Made by a program: the position numbers and the translations under genes. A stretch of DNA of 30,404 nt from an uncultured bacterium (lineage in GTDB: Bacteria > Bdellovibrionota_C > UBA2361 > JANWWW01), in the NCBI GenBank assembly GCA_938038205.1, contig CALHSA010000009.1, positions 1-30,404 on the forward strand, read 5' to 3'. Positions 6,138-14,015 of the stretch are shown here, in pieces. The stretch's first letter is position 1, and every line of letters begins with the position of its first letter. Under the pieces are notes generated by a model. It worked only from the letters and a program-made list of their open reading frames with translations, made no database searches and had not been told where the DNA came from.

Positions 6138-8292
6138 GAAAATTTTAATCCTGCTAACAATTATATTAATCTCTCAACAAGTTGAAGTCAGGGGGTTGAA
6201 AGCAATAAGTATTAATGATATCGCCGGATATATTCCATCAAAAATAACAAAAGAAAAACTTGAAGAATCCTTAAAACTATTAGCCAAAACCGGGTGGTTC
6301 AAAGAGCTCAGTTACTACCAAGACAAGAGAACTGGAAAAGTTATTCTTGTTGTTGAAGAGAAAGAAATTGTTAGAACCTTCTCAATCACCGGTATCAAAG
6401 ATAAGGATAAGCTAATTGAGGAGCTTGCTGAGTTTAAGTTAAGGTCATATTTTGATGTTCAGGATCAGGTAAAAGAGGTAGTTAGAAAATTTTTGGATAA
6501 AAAAGGGTATGCTCAATCAAAAATTGATATATCTTGGGAGAATGATACAAAAACTGTTCAAATAAATGTCAGCAAAGGCCCGAGAATAAAAATTAAAGAG
6601 ATTAAAATTGACATTTCAGACAAATCTTTGAAACGTGCAATTTATGATATTTTATCTTCTCGTGAGTACAAATGGTGGTCATCTTGGTTGACAGGGTCGG
6701 GATACTACTCAAAAACATTAATTGAAGAGGATAATGAAAAACTAAAGAACTTTTTACAACAAAAAGGGTATTTTGATGCTACAATTCAAGCTCAGGAAAA
6801 TATAACGAGAAACTTGGCTTATATTAATTTTTTTATCACTTTGGGGGAGAGATACACTCTTGGCTCAATACCTGAGGGAGTTGAGAACCTTAAATCTGGC
6901 GAAAAGTTTAATGGCCTCGAGGTTAAACAAGCTCTAGACAAAATAACATCCTTTTACAAGGATCAGGGATATGCATTTGTTAATGTTGTGCCTAACCTTA
7001 AGGTAGATCGGGAGAATAAAGTAGTTGATTTGGAAATAACAATCCAAAAAGGTGAAGTTCAGAGAATTAATCAAATAAAAATTCAGGGCAATACTAAAAC
7101 ACGAGATAGAGTACTAAGGCGTGATCTCAGGATAGTAGAAGGAGAGGTGTTTAATGTATCTAAATTAGAGCGTAGTAAAACAAGATTATTAAGAACTGGT
7201 CTTTTCTCCGATGTTAAATATGAAGTTTTTAAAACCCCAAACAAGGAGAATTTCGTTGATGTTAATTTTGTTGTTAAAGAGACTCAAACTGGTAGTCTCT
7301 CAGTAGGGGCTGGTTACTCTACCTTGGATGATTTTTTTGGTAGTTTAAGATTCACGGAAACAAATGTATTTGGAACTGCCATAAAATTTTTATTCACTGG
7401 CTACTTTGGACGGGAATTTAACAGTTTTAATTTAAAACTATCAGAACCAAGGATACTTGACTCATTTTACCAGGGCTCGATTGAGGCCTTTAGGAATCGA
7501 AGAGATTTTGACGATTTTAAGAGGTATCAAACTGGGAGCCGATTGTCTCTTGGTTATGATTTTGAAAACTTTGAGTCACTAAAAGATTTCTCAGCAAAGC
7601 TATACCTAGATTTCAGAAAAGTAAAAATAGATGATGTATCAGAATCTGCTGCAAGCTTCATCAAAGATTCAAAAGGGAAGGGGAATGACTTATCCACTGG
7701 TTTTGAGATAAAAAGATTAGGAGTCGATAAAATTACTAGACCAACTAAAGGTTCTGCTCAATCCTTTAGTTTTGAGTACAGTGGATTCTCATCCGATTTT
7801 AATTATTTCAATTTTGGACTTAGTAATCAGGTATTTTATCCTGTTTATGAATTTGAAGAGGGTGGTGTAATAGTATTAATGAACAAGACAGCCTTAGATT
7901 ATGGGAAAGGATTAAAAGGAGAGAGGTATCCATTACATAAGCGGTTTTTTCCTGGAGGATCAAAAACTAACCGCGGATATAAACCGAGATCAATGGGTCC
8001 TAGAGAAGCTAACAGTGAGTTTGGAGGTTCTAAACAGGTATTTAATAATATTGAGCTAATTGTTCCTGTAGTTAATGATATAGGTTTGGACTTTGTGTTG
8101 TTTTTTGACATTGGTGAAGCATTTGATGACAGTAAAAATATTCATCTCTCTGATTTAAGAAAAGGGTATGGAGGAGGATTTAGATGGAATAGTCCCGCTG
8201 GGCCTTTGAGTTTAGAGTTTGGATCACCCCTCGACAAACGAGAGGGCGATAAATCATTAGTAGTAAACTTTTCATTAGGAATGGATTTTTAA
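6121..8292 (+). CDS. bamA: Outer membrane protein assembly factor BamA (Omp85)
   Basis: A 723-residue protein from the TTG chosen by the Shine-Dalgarno sequence; this start gives a normal signal peptide (basic NLIKK, then ILILLTIILIS). Five POTRA repeats follow to about residue 380, each ending in a run such as VILVVEEKE, VQINVSKG or VDLEITIQKG. The last contains the usual IQGNTKTRDRVLRRDLRI and TGLFSDVKYE. The C-terminal 16-strand barrel begins at GSLSVGAGYST and includes RFFPGGSKTNRGY, the variant of the VRGF/Y loop-6 motif, and ends in Phe (VNFSLGMDF), the outer-membrane sorting signal. BamA inserts beta-barrel proteins. The neighbours lolC-lolD upstream and rfaE2 downstream make this an outer-membrane biogenesis operon. 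Confidence 0.95.
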   Translation: MRNLIKKILILLTIILISQQVEVRGLKAISINDIAGYIPSKITKEKLEESLKLLAKTGWFKELSYYQDKRTGKVILVVEEKEIVRTFSITGIKDKDKLIEELAEFKLRSYFDVQDQVKEVVRKFLDKKGYAQSKIDISWENDTKTVQINVSKGPRIKIKEIKIDISDKSLKRAIYDILSSREYKWWSSWLTGSGYYSKTLIEEDNEKLKNFLQQKGYFDATIQAQENITRNLAYINFFITLGERYTLGSIPEGVENLKSGEKFNGLEVKQALDKITSFYKDQGYAFVNVVPNLKVDRENKVVDLEITIQKGEVQRINQIKIQGNTKTRDRVLRRDLRIVEGEVFNVSKLERSKTRLLRTGLFSDVKYEVFKTPNKENFVDVNFVVKETQTGSLSVGAGYSTLDDFFGSLRFTETNVFGTAIKFLFTGYFGREFNSFNLKLSEPRILDSFYQGSIEAFRNRRDFDDFKRYQTGSRLSLGYDFENFESLKDFSAKLYLDFRKVKIDDVSESAASFIKDSKGKGNDLSTGFEIKRLGVDKITRPTKGSAQSFSFEYSGFSSDFNYFNFGLSNQVFYPVYEFEEGGVIVLMNKTALDYGKGLKGERYPLHKRFFPGGSKTNRGYKPRSMGPREANSEFGGSKQVFNNIELIVPVVNDIGLDFVLFFDIGEAFDDSKNIHLSDLRKGYGGGFRWNSPAGPLSLEFGSPLDKREGDKSLVVNFSLGMDF

Positions 8293-8792
8293 TGAACCAT
8301 CTTTTGAAAATTCATACAAGAGAGAGTCTTATTTCGTCATTAAGTCAAATAAGGCAAGGAAGAGTTGTTGGCTTAACGGGTGGCGTTTTTGATATTCTTC
8401 ACATAGGACATATTAAGTTACTTAAAGAGGCTAAAGATCTTTGTGATATATTGATAGTTGCAGTAAATTCAGATGCTTCAGTTAAGAAATTTAAACCTGG
8501 AAGGCCTATAATCTCTGGATCTCTTAGATTAGAAGTTATTGCAAGTATTATGTACGTAGACTACTGCTTTATATTTGATGAAGAAAATCAGTATAGCAAC
8601 TTAGAGCTTATTAAACCCGATATTTTTATAAAAGGCGGAGATTATTCTGTTGAATCTTTAAAAAAAATTGATGGATTAGATAATTTAAGCTTTAAACCTA
8701 ATGTTAAAATAATACCGCTCGCCTCTGGAATATCTACTAGTTTGATTGTTGAACATATTAAATCCGAGAATAATCATCCTTTTCATATATGA
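8292..8792 (+). CDS. rfaE2: D-glycero-beta-D-manno-heptose 1-phosphate adenylyltransferase (RfaE2/HldE C-terminal type)
   Basis: A 166-residue nucleotidyltransferase that would make ADP-D-glycero-beta-D-manno-heptose for LPS inner core. It has the cytidylyltransferase-like nucleotide motif GGVFDILHIGH (30-40), LIVAVNSDASVKKFKPGRPI, and the RfaE2 signature DIFIKGGDYSVE. The length matches stand-alone RfaE2; there is no fused kinase domain (HldE N-terminus), so a separate kinase must be elsewhere if the heptose pathway is complete. The usual Asn-Gly-Cys at the motif start is Gly-Gly-Val here. The ATG shares its A with the bamA TAA (TAATG), so the gene is coupled. Confidence 0.85.
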   Translation: MNHLLKIHTRESLISSLSQIRQGRVVGLTGGVFDILHIGHIKLLKEAKDLCDILIVAVNSDASVKKFKPGRPIISGSLRLEVIASIMYVDYCFIFDEENQYSNLELIKPDIFIKGGDYSVESLKKIDGLDNLSFKPNVKIIPLASGISTSLIVEHIKSENNHPFHI

Positions 8793-8801
8793 TGTTAAAC
8801 T

Positions 8802-8829
8802 TTCACATCTTGATTTTTTTCAATAAAAT
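8802..8829 (+). promoter_or_regulatory. Promoter of the small membrane protein and tRNA-Lys
   Basis: TTCACA (8802-8807), a 16-base spacer, and TAAAAT (8824-8829), with the ATG eleven bases further on. It is one of the few promoters in the window with a recognisable -35 box. It probably serves the tRNA as well, because the tRNA overlaps the end of the ORF. Confidence 0.45.
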
Positions 8830-8840
8830 ACTGTGAAGTA

Positions 8841-9059
8841 ATGAAGTCTATTCAGTTAGCTTTCTTTTGGTTAATCAGTTTTGGTTTCCTAGCAATAGCG
8901 CTTGTGCTTTTTTTAAAAAAAATTGACGACATAAAAACAACGAGCACCGCTGAAATTCAAAAGAATGAAGAGTTAAAAAAAATCAGATTAGCCCAGTACA
9001 AAGTTTCTCGTGGTGTTAGGGATTTAAGGACCTACCAAACTGATTATTCGGGCCGGTAG
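8841..9059 (+). CDS. Small single-span membrane protein overlapping a tRNA gene
   Basis: A 72-residue protein. Residues 5-25 form one membrane helix (LAFFWLISFGFLAIALVLFL); the rest is a charged, helical cytoplasmic or periplasmic tail rich in Lys, Glu and Arg. No family recognised. The last codons (Gly-Arg-stop) are read from the acceptor stem of the tRNA-Lys gene, and the TAG stop uses bases 8-10 of the tRNA. The ORF therefore ends inside the RNA gene, so a processed tRNA would cut the mRNA just before its last codons. Its own promoter and a helical, well-composed protein suggest it is real. Confidence 0.6.
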   Translation: MKSIQLAFFWLISFGFLAIALVLFLKKIDDIKTTSTAEIQKNEELKKIRLAQYKVSRGVRDLRTYQTDYSGR

Positions 9060-9121
9060 CTCAGCGGTAGAGCTGGAGATTCTTAATCTCTAGGTCGGGG
9101 GTTCGAATCCCTCCCGGCTCA
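9050..9121 (+). tRNA. tRNA-Lys (anticodon CUU)
   Basis: A 72-base cloverleaf: acceptor GGGCCGG/CCGGCTC (one G-U pair), D-stem GCTC/GAGC, anticodon stem GGAGA/TCTCT with loop TTCTTAA (anticodon CTT), five-base variable loop, T-stem GGGGG/CCCTC with loop TTCGAAT, and discriminator A. CCA is not encoded, so it must be added enzymatically. The first ten bases overlap the small membrane protein ORF, and the last three are the stop codon (minus strand) of the flippase-like gene. It is sandwiched with no free sequence on either side. Confidence 0.95.
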
Positions 9122-10033
9122 AGTTATTTGCTCTTTAGTTAACTCAAAAATTGTGTAGATGATTGATGCTAAAATTAAAGGAAGAAGATTCATGAAAACT
9201 CGATAAACCATTAGGCCGGCTATCAAAGACTCTGGCTTAATGGTGTTTTTTAACGAAAAAAAAACAATTGATTCAAACAATCCAAATCCTCCCGGTATTC
9301 CTGATATGAGTCCAATACAGTAGCTTAGAAGAAAGGGCATAGCCAGCTCTTGAAAGCTAATATCATGTCCTGGAATACAAAAATAGTACACAGAGTAATG
9401 TACAAACCAATCAAGTACACACAAAATAAGCATTTTAGTGACAACTGGTTGAGTGGGAGTTAAGAACTTAAATTTAAAAAATTTTAAGACTCTTCTCTTG
9501 TTAATAAAAAAATAGTATCCAATCAAACCACTCACTGAAATTAAGGCAAGCAAACCTGAGATTTCTGGAGAAAAAATTCTTTGATAACCAAATACAGAAG
9601 TTACGCAGCTTACAATCCCCAGAGAAGTAAAAAGGGCTAAAATATAATGTACTGAGATTAACAGAATTACATCAATAATTTGCTTCGAGTTAATTCCGAA
9701 AGAATTTAGTATTTTGTATCTAAAAAACCCTCCTACAAACACAGTGGCCCCTAAATTGTAACTAAAAGCGTTCGCTAAGAAACTTGAAAGAGCAGCCGTT
9801 TTAAAACTTATTTGCGATTTTGTAACACTATTTAAAGCTGTATATTCAATAAAAGACAAAGTAAAGAAATTCAAAAATACTAATATCGGTATTAATGCTA
9901 GCTCTAAATTTGAAAAATTTCTTAGTTCATTGACAATATCCTGTAGATGATAATCTTTAATAACTTCAATGATTAATATTAGTAGAACTAAAATGATCAA
10001 TATTTTGGGTAAACGGATTAAAAATCTTTGCAT
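9119..10033 (-). CDS. YbhN/MprF-type flippase-like integral membrane protein (UPF0104)
   Basis: A 304-residue polytopic membrane protein with about eight helices. Two blocks match the 'lysylphosphatidylglycerol synthase transmembrane region' family: NLGATVFVGGFFRYKIL in the middle, and SGIPGGFGLFESIVFF plus YRVFMNLLPL near the C-terminus. These occur in the MprF flippase domain, AglD and YbhN. The catalytic synthase domain of MprF is absent. It may move a lipid or lipid-linked substrate across the inner membrane, but the substrate is unknown. I chose the ATG at 10033 because a minus-strand TATAGT lies 12 bases upstream; a longer frame would run into ddl. The TGA stop is inside the tRNA gene end. 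Confidence 0.78.
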   Translation of the reverse strand: MQRFLIRLPKILIILVLLILIIEVIKDYHLQDIVNELRNFSNLELALIPILVFLNFFTLSFIEYTALNSVTKSQISFKTAALSSFLANAFSYNLGATVFVGGFFRYKILNSFGINSKQIIDVILLISVHYILALFTSLGIVSCVTSVFGYQRIFSPEISGLLALISVSGLIGYYFFINKRRVLKFFKFKFLTPTQPVVTKMLILCVLDWFVHYSVYYFCIPGHDISFQELAMPFLLSYCIGLISGIPGGFGLFESIVFFSLKNTIKPESLIAGLMVYRVFMNLLPLILASIIYTIFELTKEQIT

Positions 10034-10045
10034 TAGAAGTGATAA

Positions 10046-10053
10046 ACTATAAT
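10046..10053. promoter_or_regulatory. Symmetric bidirectional -10 element (flippase-like gene / ddl)
   Basis: ACTATAAT reads as TATAAT on the plus strand (10048-10053) and TATAGT on the minus strand (10051-10046). The ddl GTG (10065) is 11 bases from its hexamer and the minus-strand ATG (10033) is 12 bases from its own. Neither start has a Shine-Dalgarno sequence. Confidence 0.5.
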
Positions 10054-10064
10054 TTTTAAAACAA

Positions 10065-10949
10065 GTGCGCAAGCGTGGAATTTTAGTTTTAGGAGGAGGC
10101 ATATCAAGTGAGAGAGAGGTATCTCTAAAAACCTCATTTCATTTATTTCAAGTCGCGAAAAAGCTTTTTAAAGAAGTTTCATTTTATAATTTAAAAAGCA
10201 CAAAAAAGTTCTTAAAAGATATCGAGATATTAAAACCTGAAATAATAATCAATGGTTTACACGGATCCTTTGGAGAGGATGGAACTTTGCAAGCGATATT
10301 AAACGCTTTAGAAATAAAATATACAGGCTCAGGGGTTTTAGCCAGTAGTTTATGTATGGATAAATATAGGTCAAGTTTGATAGTGGAAGACATAGGAGTA
10401 AAAATACCACAAACAATGTTTAATGGAGATGTAGGACAGTTTCCATGTATTGTAAAACCAAATTCCAATGGATCTTCTTTGGGAGTTACAAAAGTTTTAG
10501 GAAAAGAAAACTTAGCAAAAGCAATCAAGCATGCTAAAGAATTCTCAAAGGACTTTATAATTCAAGAATTTATAGATGGAAAAGAAATTACGGTCGCAAT
10601 ATGTGCCTCAAAAGTTCTTGAACCAGTTGAAATTAGACCAAAAAAAGGTTTCTACAATTTCAAAGCAAAATACTCGCAAGGCTTAACTAATTTTTTAATT
10701 CCTAGCTCACTTAGTAAAAAAGATGTGAAAAAAGTCAAAGAGCTCGCATTAAAGATTTATCACACTTTAGGGATTAGGCAATACTGTCGAATAGATTTTA
10801 TATTTAAAGATGGAACCTTTTATTTTTTAGAAGTGAATACTTTGCCTGGCTTTACTCCAACAAGTTTAGTTCCAAGAGTAATGTCCTTTGAAGGTATGTC
10901 GATTGAAGAGTTTGTAAAGTACTTGGTTGAAACAGCTCAATACGATTAA
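10065..10949 (+). CDS. ddl: D-alanine--D-alanine ligase
   Basis: A 294-residue ATP-grasp ligase that makes D-Ala-D-Ala for peptidoglycan in the cytoplasm. Motifs in order: VLGGGISSEREVSL (8-21), GLHGSFGEDGTLQ (64-76), TGSGVLASSLCMDKY (87-101), the ATP-binding KPNSNGSSLGV (131-141), QEFIDGKEITVAI, FYNFKAKY in the omega loop, and the metal- and substrate-binding LEVNTLPGFTPTSLVP (255-270). The length is typical of short DdlB enzymes. The GTG start is forced, because the glycine-rich motif follows only seven residues later. It is not in a mur/fts cluster, where ddlB often sits. It is convergent with the coiled-coil gene across three bases. Confidence 0.94.
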   Translation: MRKRGILVLGGGISSEREVSLKTSFHLFQVAKKLFKEVSFYNLKSTKKFLKDIEILKPEIIINGLHGSFGEDGTLQAILNALEIKYTGSGVLASSLCMDKYRSSLIVEDIGVKIPQTMFNGDVGQFPCIVKPNSNGSSLGVTKVLGKENLAKAIKHAKEFSKDFIIQEFIDGKEITVAICASKVLEPVEIRPKKGFYNFKAKYSQGLTNFLIPSSLSKKDVKKVKELALKIYHTLGIRQYCRIDFIFKDGTFYFLEVNTLPGFTPTSLVPRVMSFEGMSIEEFVKYLVETAQYD

Positions 10950-10952
10950 TTT

Positions 10953-11585
10953 TCAGGAAACTTGTTTTTCAAGTAATTTTGCAAACTCTAACTCTAAATC
11001 ACTGATTTGTGATCTCAAACTTAATATCTTTTCCTTAATATCTTTTAGAAGTAAAAGAAAATTCCTGGCTAAAGAGCCAAACTGTAAGGTTATTTCTTGA
11101 AGATTATTTTTAAATGGTAATAAATCTGGTTGAAGTTGCAAACTTTCAAGAGAGGACAATTTCTCTGCCATTTGAGTTTCAATGTAACTAACACGTTCCA
11201 TTACTTGATCTATTTGCTGAAGTGTTTTGATAGCTAATTCTTCAATTTCCGGATTTGGGAGTTTCATTTGCTGATGAAATTTTTCTTTTTCCTCAAGCTT
11301 AGCAGATAGCTCCTTGACCTTTTCCTCTACGATTTTAAGATTACTTTGAATAGAAGTTATCTCTGCTTTTAGTTCATCTTTTTTTGCCTTTAAACTCTCG
11401 AACGCCTCTCTGGGAAAAAAAGCTTCTAAGTCCATACTGAGAATTTCTTGAATTTCACCCTTTATTTTTTCAACTCTATTCCGAATATCTTCCACTTTAG
11501 TGCGAGATGTTTCATGTTTTTTAAGCAAGAAAAATACCACGAGGGGAGGTATGGCTGAGACCAAAACTGACAAAAAATAAAGCAT
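10953..11585 (-). CDS. Membrane-anchored coiled-coil protein, last gene of the VWA/T2SS chain
   Basis: A 210-residue protein with a membrane anchor at residues 3-21 (YFLSVLVSAIPPLVVFFLL) and a long heptad-like helical region (about 28-115 and 120-208) rich in Glu, Lys and Leu with hardly any Gly, Pro or Cys. It does not match a Gsp family I recognise. Its ATG lies four bases after the gspN stop, so it is co-transcribed with the T2SS genes. A scaffold or spacer role at the inner membrane is a guess from shape and position. Confidence 0.65.
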   Translation of the reverse strand: MLYFLSVLVSAIPPLVVFFLLKKHETSRTKVEDIRNRVEKIKGEIQEILSMDLEAFFPREAFESLKAKKDELKAEITSIQSNLKIVEEKVKELSAKLEEKEKFHQQMKLPNPEIEELAIKTLQQIDQVMERVSYIETQMAEKLSSLESLQLQPDLLPFKNNLQEITLQFGSLARNFLLLLKDIKEKILSLRSQISDLELEFAKLLEKQVS

Positions 11586-11589
11586 GCTT

Positions 11590-12279
11590 CTAACTCAATA
11601 GTATGATTTTTGGGGAATCCACAGTCCCCAAAATTTCTAACCTTTCTGAGCTTTTACCAAATATTTCTTGTGATATGCAAGAATTACTGAAAACCACCAA
11701 ACCTCCCAATTCTTTTGCTCTCTTAATACTCAACCAGAATGTTACTTCTCTTGAAAAACAAGATAAATATTTTCTTTCAGAAGCTATGTTTACTAAACAT
11801 TCAAATGAATCAAAAATTGATTCATTACAAAGTTTTGTTACGCTAAAGTCTCGTATTTTAACATTACCAACTGTTGCTCCTGATGCAAAAATTAATTTAA
11901 AACTCATTTGCCCCTCAAAACTAACAACTCGCCAACGGAATGGCAAAAATATTTGACCATTAAACTCCCCAGACCCTTGAATTAAATCTCTAATCATCTC
12001 AAATTTTCCATTTGAATTAGCAAAAGGTAACTCTACATTAAATAAAAATTCCAGCGGCAACAGATTTACCGGTTTTAAATCAAGCGATATTGGCAAAATG
12101 AATGGAAAAAGTTTCATCGATTCAATCTTGATAGAAAGGTTTGGCTTAACATCTACCCTCTCTGCCAAAACTCCTTGTTTTTCAAGAAAGCCTCTAATAA
12201 GCAAAGGAGTTGTTAAAAGCAAAGCAAAATAACCAACTGTTAAAATACTAAAAAAAATTAAAACTAACCTAAGTCTCAT
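11590..12279 (-). CDS. gspN: Probable type II secretion protein GspN
   Basis: A 229-residue protein with one N-terminal membrane helix (about 4-27), then a beta-rich periplasmic part with alternating hydrophobic residues (LSIKIESMKLFPFILPISLD) and three Cys residues in its second half. GspN proteins look like this and belong near the AsmA-like bridge proteins. The sequence alone is weak. The call rests on position directly after gspL and gspM, as in T2SS operons with the gspN gene, and on the architecture. It might instead be an AsmA/LptC-like protein. Confidence 0.6.
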   Translation of the reverse strand: MRLRLVLIFFSILTVGYFALLLTTPLLIRGFLEKQGVLAERVDVKPNLSIKIESMKLFPFILPISLDLKPVNLLPLEFLFNVELPFANSNGKFEMIRDLIQGSGEFNGQIFLPFRWRVVSFEGQMSFKLIFASGATVGNVKIRDFSVTKLCNESIFDSFECLVNIASERKYLSCFSREVTFWLSIKRAKELGGLVVFSNSCISQEIFGKSSERLEILGTVDSPKIILLS

Positions 12280-12286
12280 TGAAAAA

Positions 12287-12859
12287 TTAACTTTTCTTCA
12301 AAACCAGTAAATCAAAGGATGCAATCAAACCATCATTTGAAGCCTTTTTTTCAAGCGTAATTTTTAAGGGAAGGGCTTTATGATCTCCTGAGAAAAGTTG
12401 CATTAGATAATTTACAACACCACTTAACCTGTTTGAATTAAAGCTTATTCTGTAAATTATCTTAGTTAATTCATCACTAAACCTCTCAGTTGAGATGATC
12501 TCTACTCTAAACTGATCCAAGACTATACCTTCCTTAGATACTCCAGTTTTTATCTGTTCAAAACGGGTCAATTCTCCAACATCTTCTGACTCCCAAATAA
12601 AATTCCTATAAGCCTCCTCTAAAGAAGCTTTTATTAGTTCCATCTGTTTTCTCTTTCTTTCAAGAGTAAGGTAAGTATCAATCAACTTATTTAAAGTTGG
12701 AGTCTCCGTTTTTAGGAACAAATACAAATTAGTTAATCCCGAAAAAAACTTAAGGAACAAGTAAAAACCAAGAAGACTTATTAGCATTAGAATGAGAAGT
12801 TTTTCCCTTTTTGAGAGACCGTTAAAAAAACCCAAAACTCTAATTACTAACCTTTGCAT
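12287..12859 (-). CDS. gspM: Type II secretion inner-membrane platform protein GspM
   Basis: A 190-residue bitopic protein: short cytoplasmic N-terminus with LSKREKLLILM, a membrane helix at about residues 20-38, a coiled-coil stretch (about 50-85) and a ferredoxin-like periplasmic domain (about 95-188). The 'xLsxREkxll' start followed by a helix is the GspM pattern. It pairs with GspL to hold the assembly ATPase GspE at the membrane. The ATG at 12859 is inside the end of gspL (13-bp overlap). Confidence 0.75.
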   Translation of the reverse strand: MQRLVIRVLGFFNGLSKREKLLILMLISLLGFYLFLKFFSGLTNLYLFLKTETPTLNKLIDTYLTLERKRKQMELIKASLEEAYRNFIWESEDVGELTRFEQIKTGVSKEGIVLDQFRVEIISTERFSDELTKIIYRISFNSNRLSGVVNYLMQLFSGDHKALPLKITLEKKASNDGLIASFDLLVLKKS

Positions 12860-14001
12860 AAGGATAACTCAAAAGAGAATTTTTTTTGATTGCGAACATC
12901 TTTAAGATCCTCTAGCTTTACACCACAAAAAACTTCTCTTTCTTTCATCAACTCTTTTTTTAATGTCTCCACAGGTGCGTACTCTTTTGCAGTTCCGGTA
13001 ATCCTAACTTTAGGGGGATCAAAAAAAAATGAATCAATAGGGGTGCTTAGAATTTTTGACAATGCTGCTAAGGTCGTGAACACATTATGATAATTCAATA
13101 CTGATAATTGGCTGATATCTCGCTCCAATTTGCTAATTTCACCTTGTAAAGACAGCACTCTTGAATTTGCTTCAGAGCTCGAAGTAACACCTATAAACTT
13201 GTTGCTGTAAAAAGCCGTGACCCCATATAAGATAGAATGATAAAACAAATTACCAAAAAATATTGTTAAACCAAGGACCACTAAATATTTCATACTGGTA
13301 GTCAAGTGACTTAGACTTCTGACCAAGGACTTTACGTTAGAAGTTTTTAAAGAGTTCCTGCAAAAATCAAGATTATGTCTATGCGAAGAATTAGTTACAA
13401 TCTTTTGCAATCCTTTTAAAAGCTTGGACCAGCTGAGTTGAGATGCCTCTATTTTTGATACCCCGTCTAACTCCAAGCTTTCTATTAGTTCGATATCTGA
13501 ATCCTTAAACCAGTAACTTTGTTCAATTAAGCTATTCTTTATTTCAATGTATAGAAAACTTTCAGCGTCCTTAATGATAAAACGGCCTTCCTTAAGGAAA
13601 ACTCCGAGTAAAGCTTCAATAGGCAAGATAGATAAAATGAAGAACTTACTTTCATACTCCTCAATTAGCTTAAAAAGATCTTTAGGCATAACCCCTATCC
13701 CCGTTAAACCGGCACACTTCGAATCAGGTAAGCTGTAAACAAAATTCTCATCCCCAAAAATGGGCTCATCAGAAATAATAGTATTAATAGCCTTATCCAG
13801 TTGCTTCATATTCAAATTAGGTGGTATTTCAACAGGAATGGTAACGTATTCATCAGATGAGAAAATTACGATAGCTAGACCTCCTTCATCCCAATTGCTT
13901 TCATTAGAATCTATAAGTTCGAAACTATCCTGAACCAAATCATACTGAAAAACGTTCAAGAGCTGACTCTCTTTAAATAAAAGTACCTTGTATTTCACCA
14001 C
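12847..14001 (-). CDS. gspL: Type II secretion inner-membrane platform protein GspL
   Basis: A 384-residue protein with a PilM-like actin-fold cytoplasmic half (about 1-210; includes VTIPVEIPPNLNMKQLDKAI and FILSILPIEALLGVFL), one membrane helix (about 237-256) and a PilN-like periplasmic half with a coiled coil (about 275-300) and a ferredoxin-like domain ending FSFELSLCKG. This PilM+PilN fusion is what separates GspL from the type IV pilus proteins. It recruits the GspE ATPase. GTG at 14001; a second GTG follows directly. Fourteen bases separate it from the pseudopilin gene, the longest gap between the T2SS genes here, and that gap stands where gspK would be expected. Confidence 0.8.
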   Translation of the reverse strand: MVKYKVLLFKESQLLNVFQYDLVQDSFELIDSNESNWDEGGLAIVIFSSDEYVTIPVEIPPNLNMKQLDKAINTIISDEPIFGDENFVYSLPDSKCAGLTGIGVMPKDLFKLIEEYESKFFILSILPIEALLGVFLKEGRFIIKDAESFLYIEIKNSLIEQSYWFKDSDIELIESLELDGVSKIEASQLSWSKLLKGLQKIVTNSSHRHNLDFCRNSLKTSNVKSLVRSLSHLTTSMKYLVVLGLTIFFGNLFYHSILYGVTAFYSNKFIGVTSSSEANSRVLSLQGEISKLERDISQLSVLNYHNVFTTLAALSKILSTPIDSFFFDPPKVRITGTAKEYAPVETLKKELMKEREVFCGVKLEDLKDVRNQKKFSFELSLCKG

Positions 14002-14015
14002 GTTTGCAAATAATT

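Noticed and set aside
9119-10102. Longer N-terminus of the flippase-like protein reaching 10102
   Set aside because: It would overlap the ddl promoter and coding start. The ATG at 10033 follows a -10 box at the same distance as other genes here.
10960-10974. Small inverted repeat ACTTG-TTTTT-CAAGT between the convergent ddl and coiled-coil genes
   Set aside because: The stem is five A/T-rich pairs with only one G-C-type step on each side, and the following T run is short. Too weak to call a terminator, and it lies inside the coiled-coil coding sequence.
11603-11956. 117-codon plus-strand open frame opposite the gspN-like gene
   Set aside because: It is a shadow: the minus-strand frame has a membrane anchor, fits the operon by short gaps, and has sensible composition.
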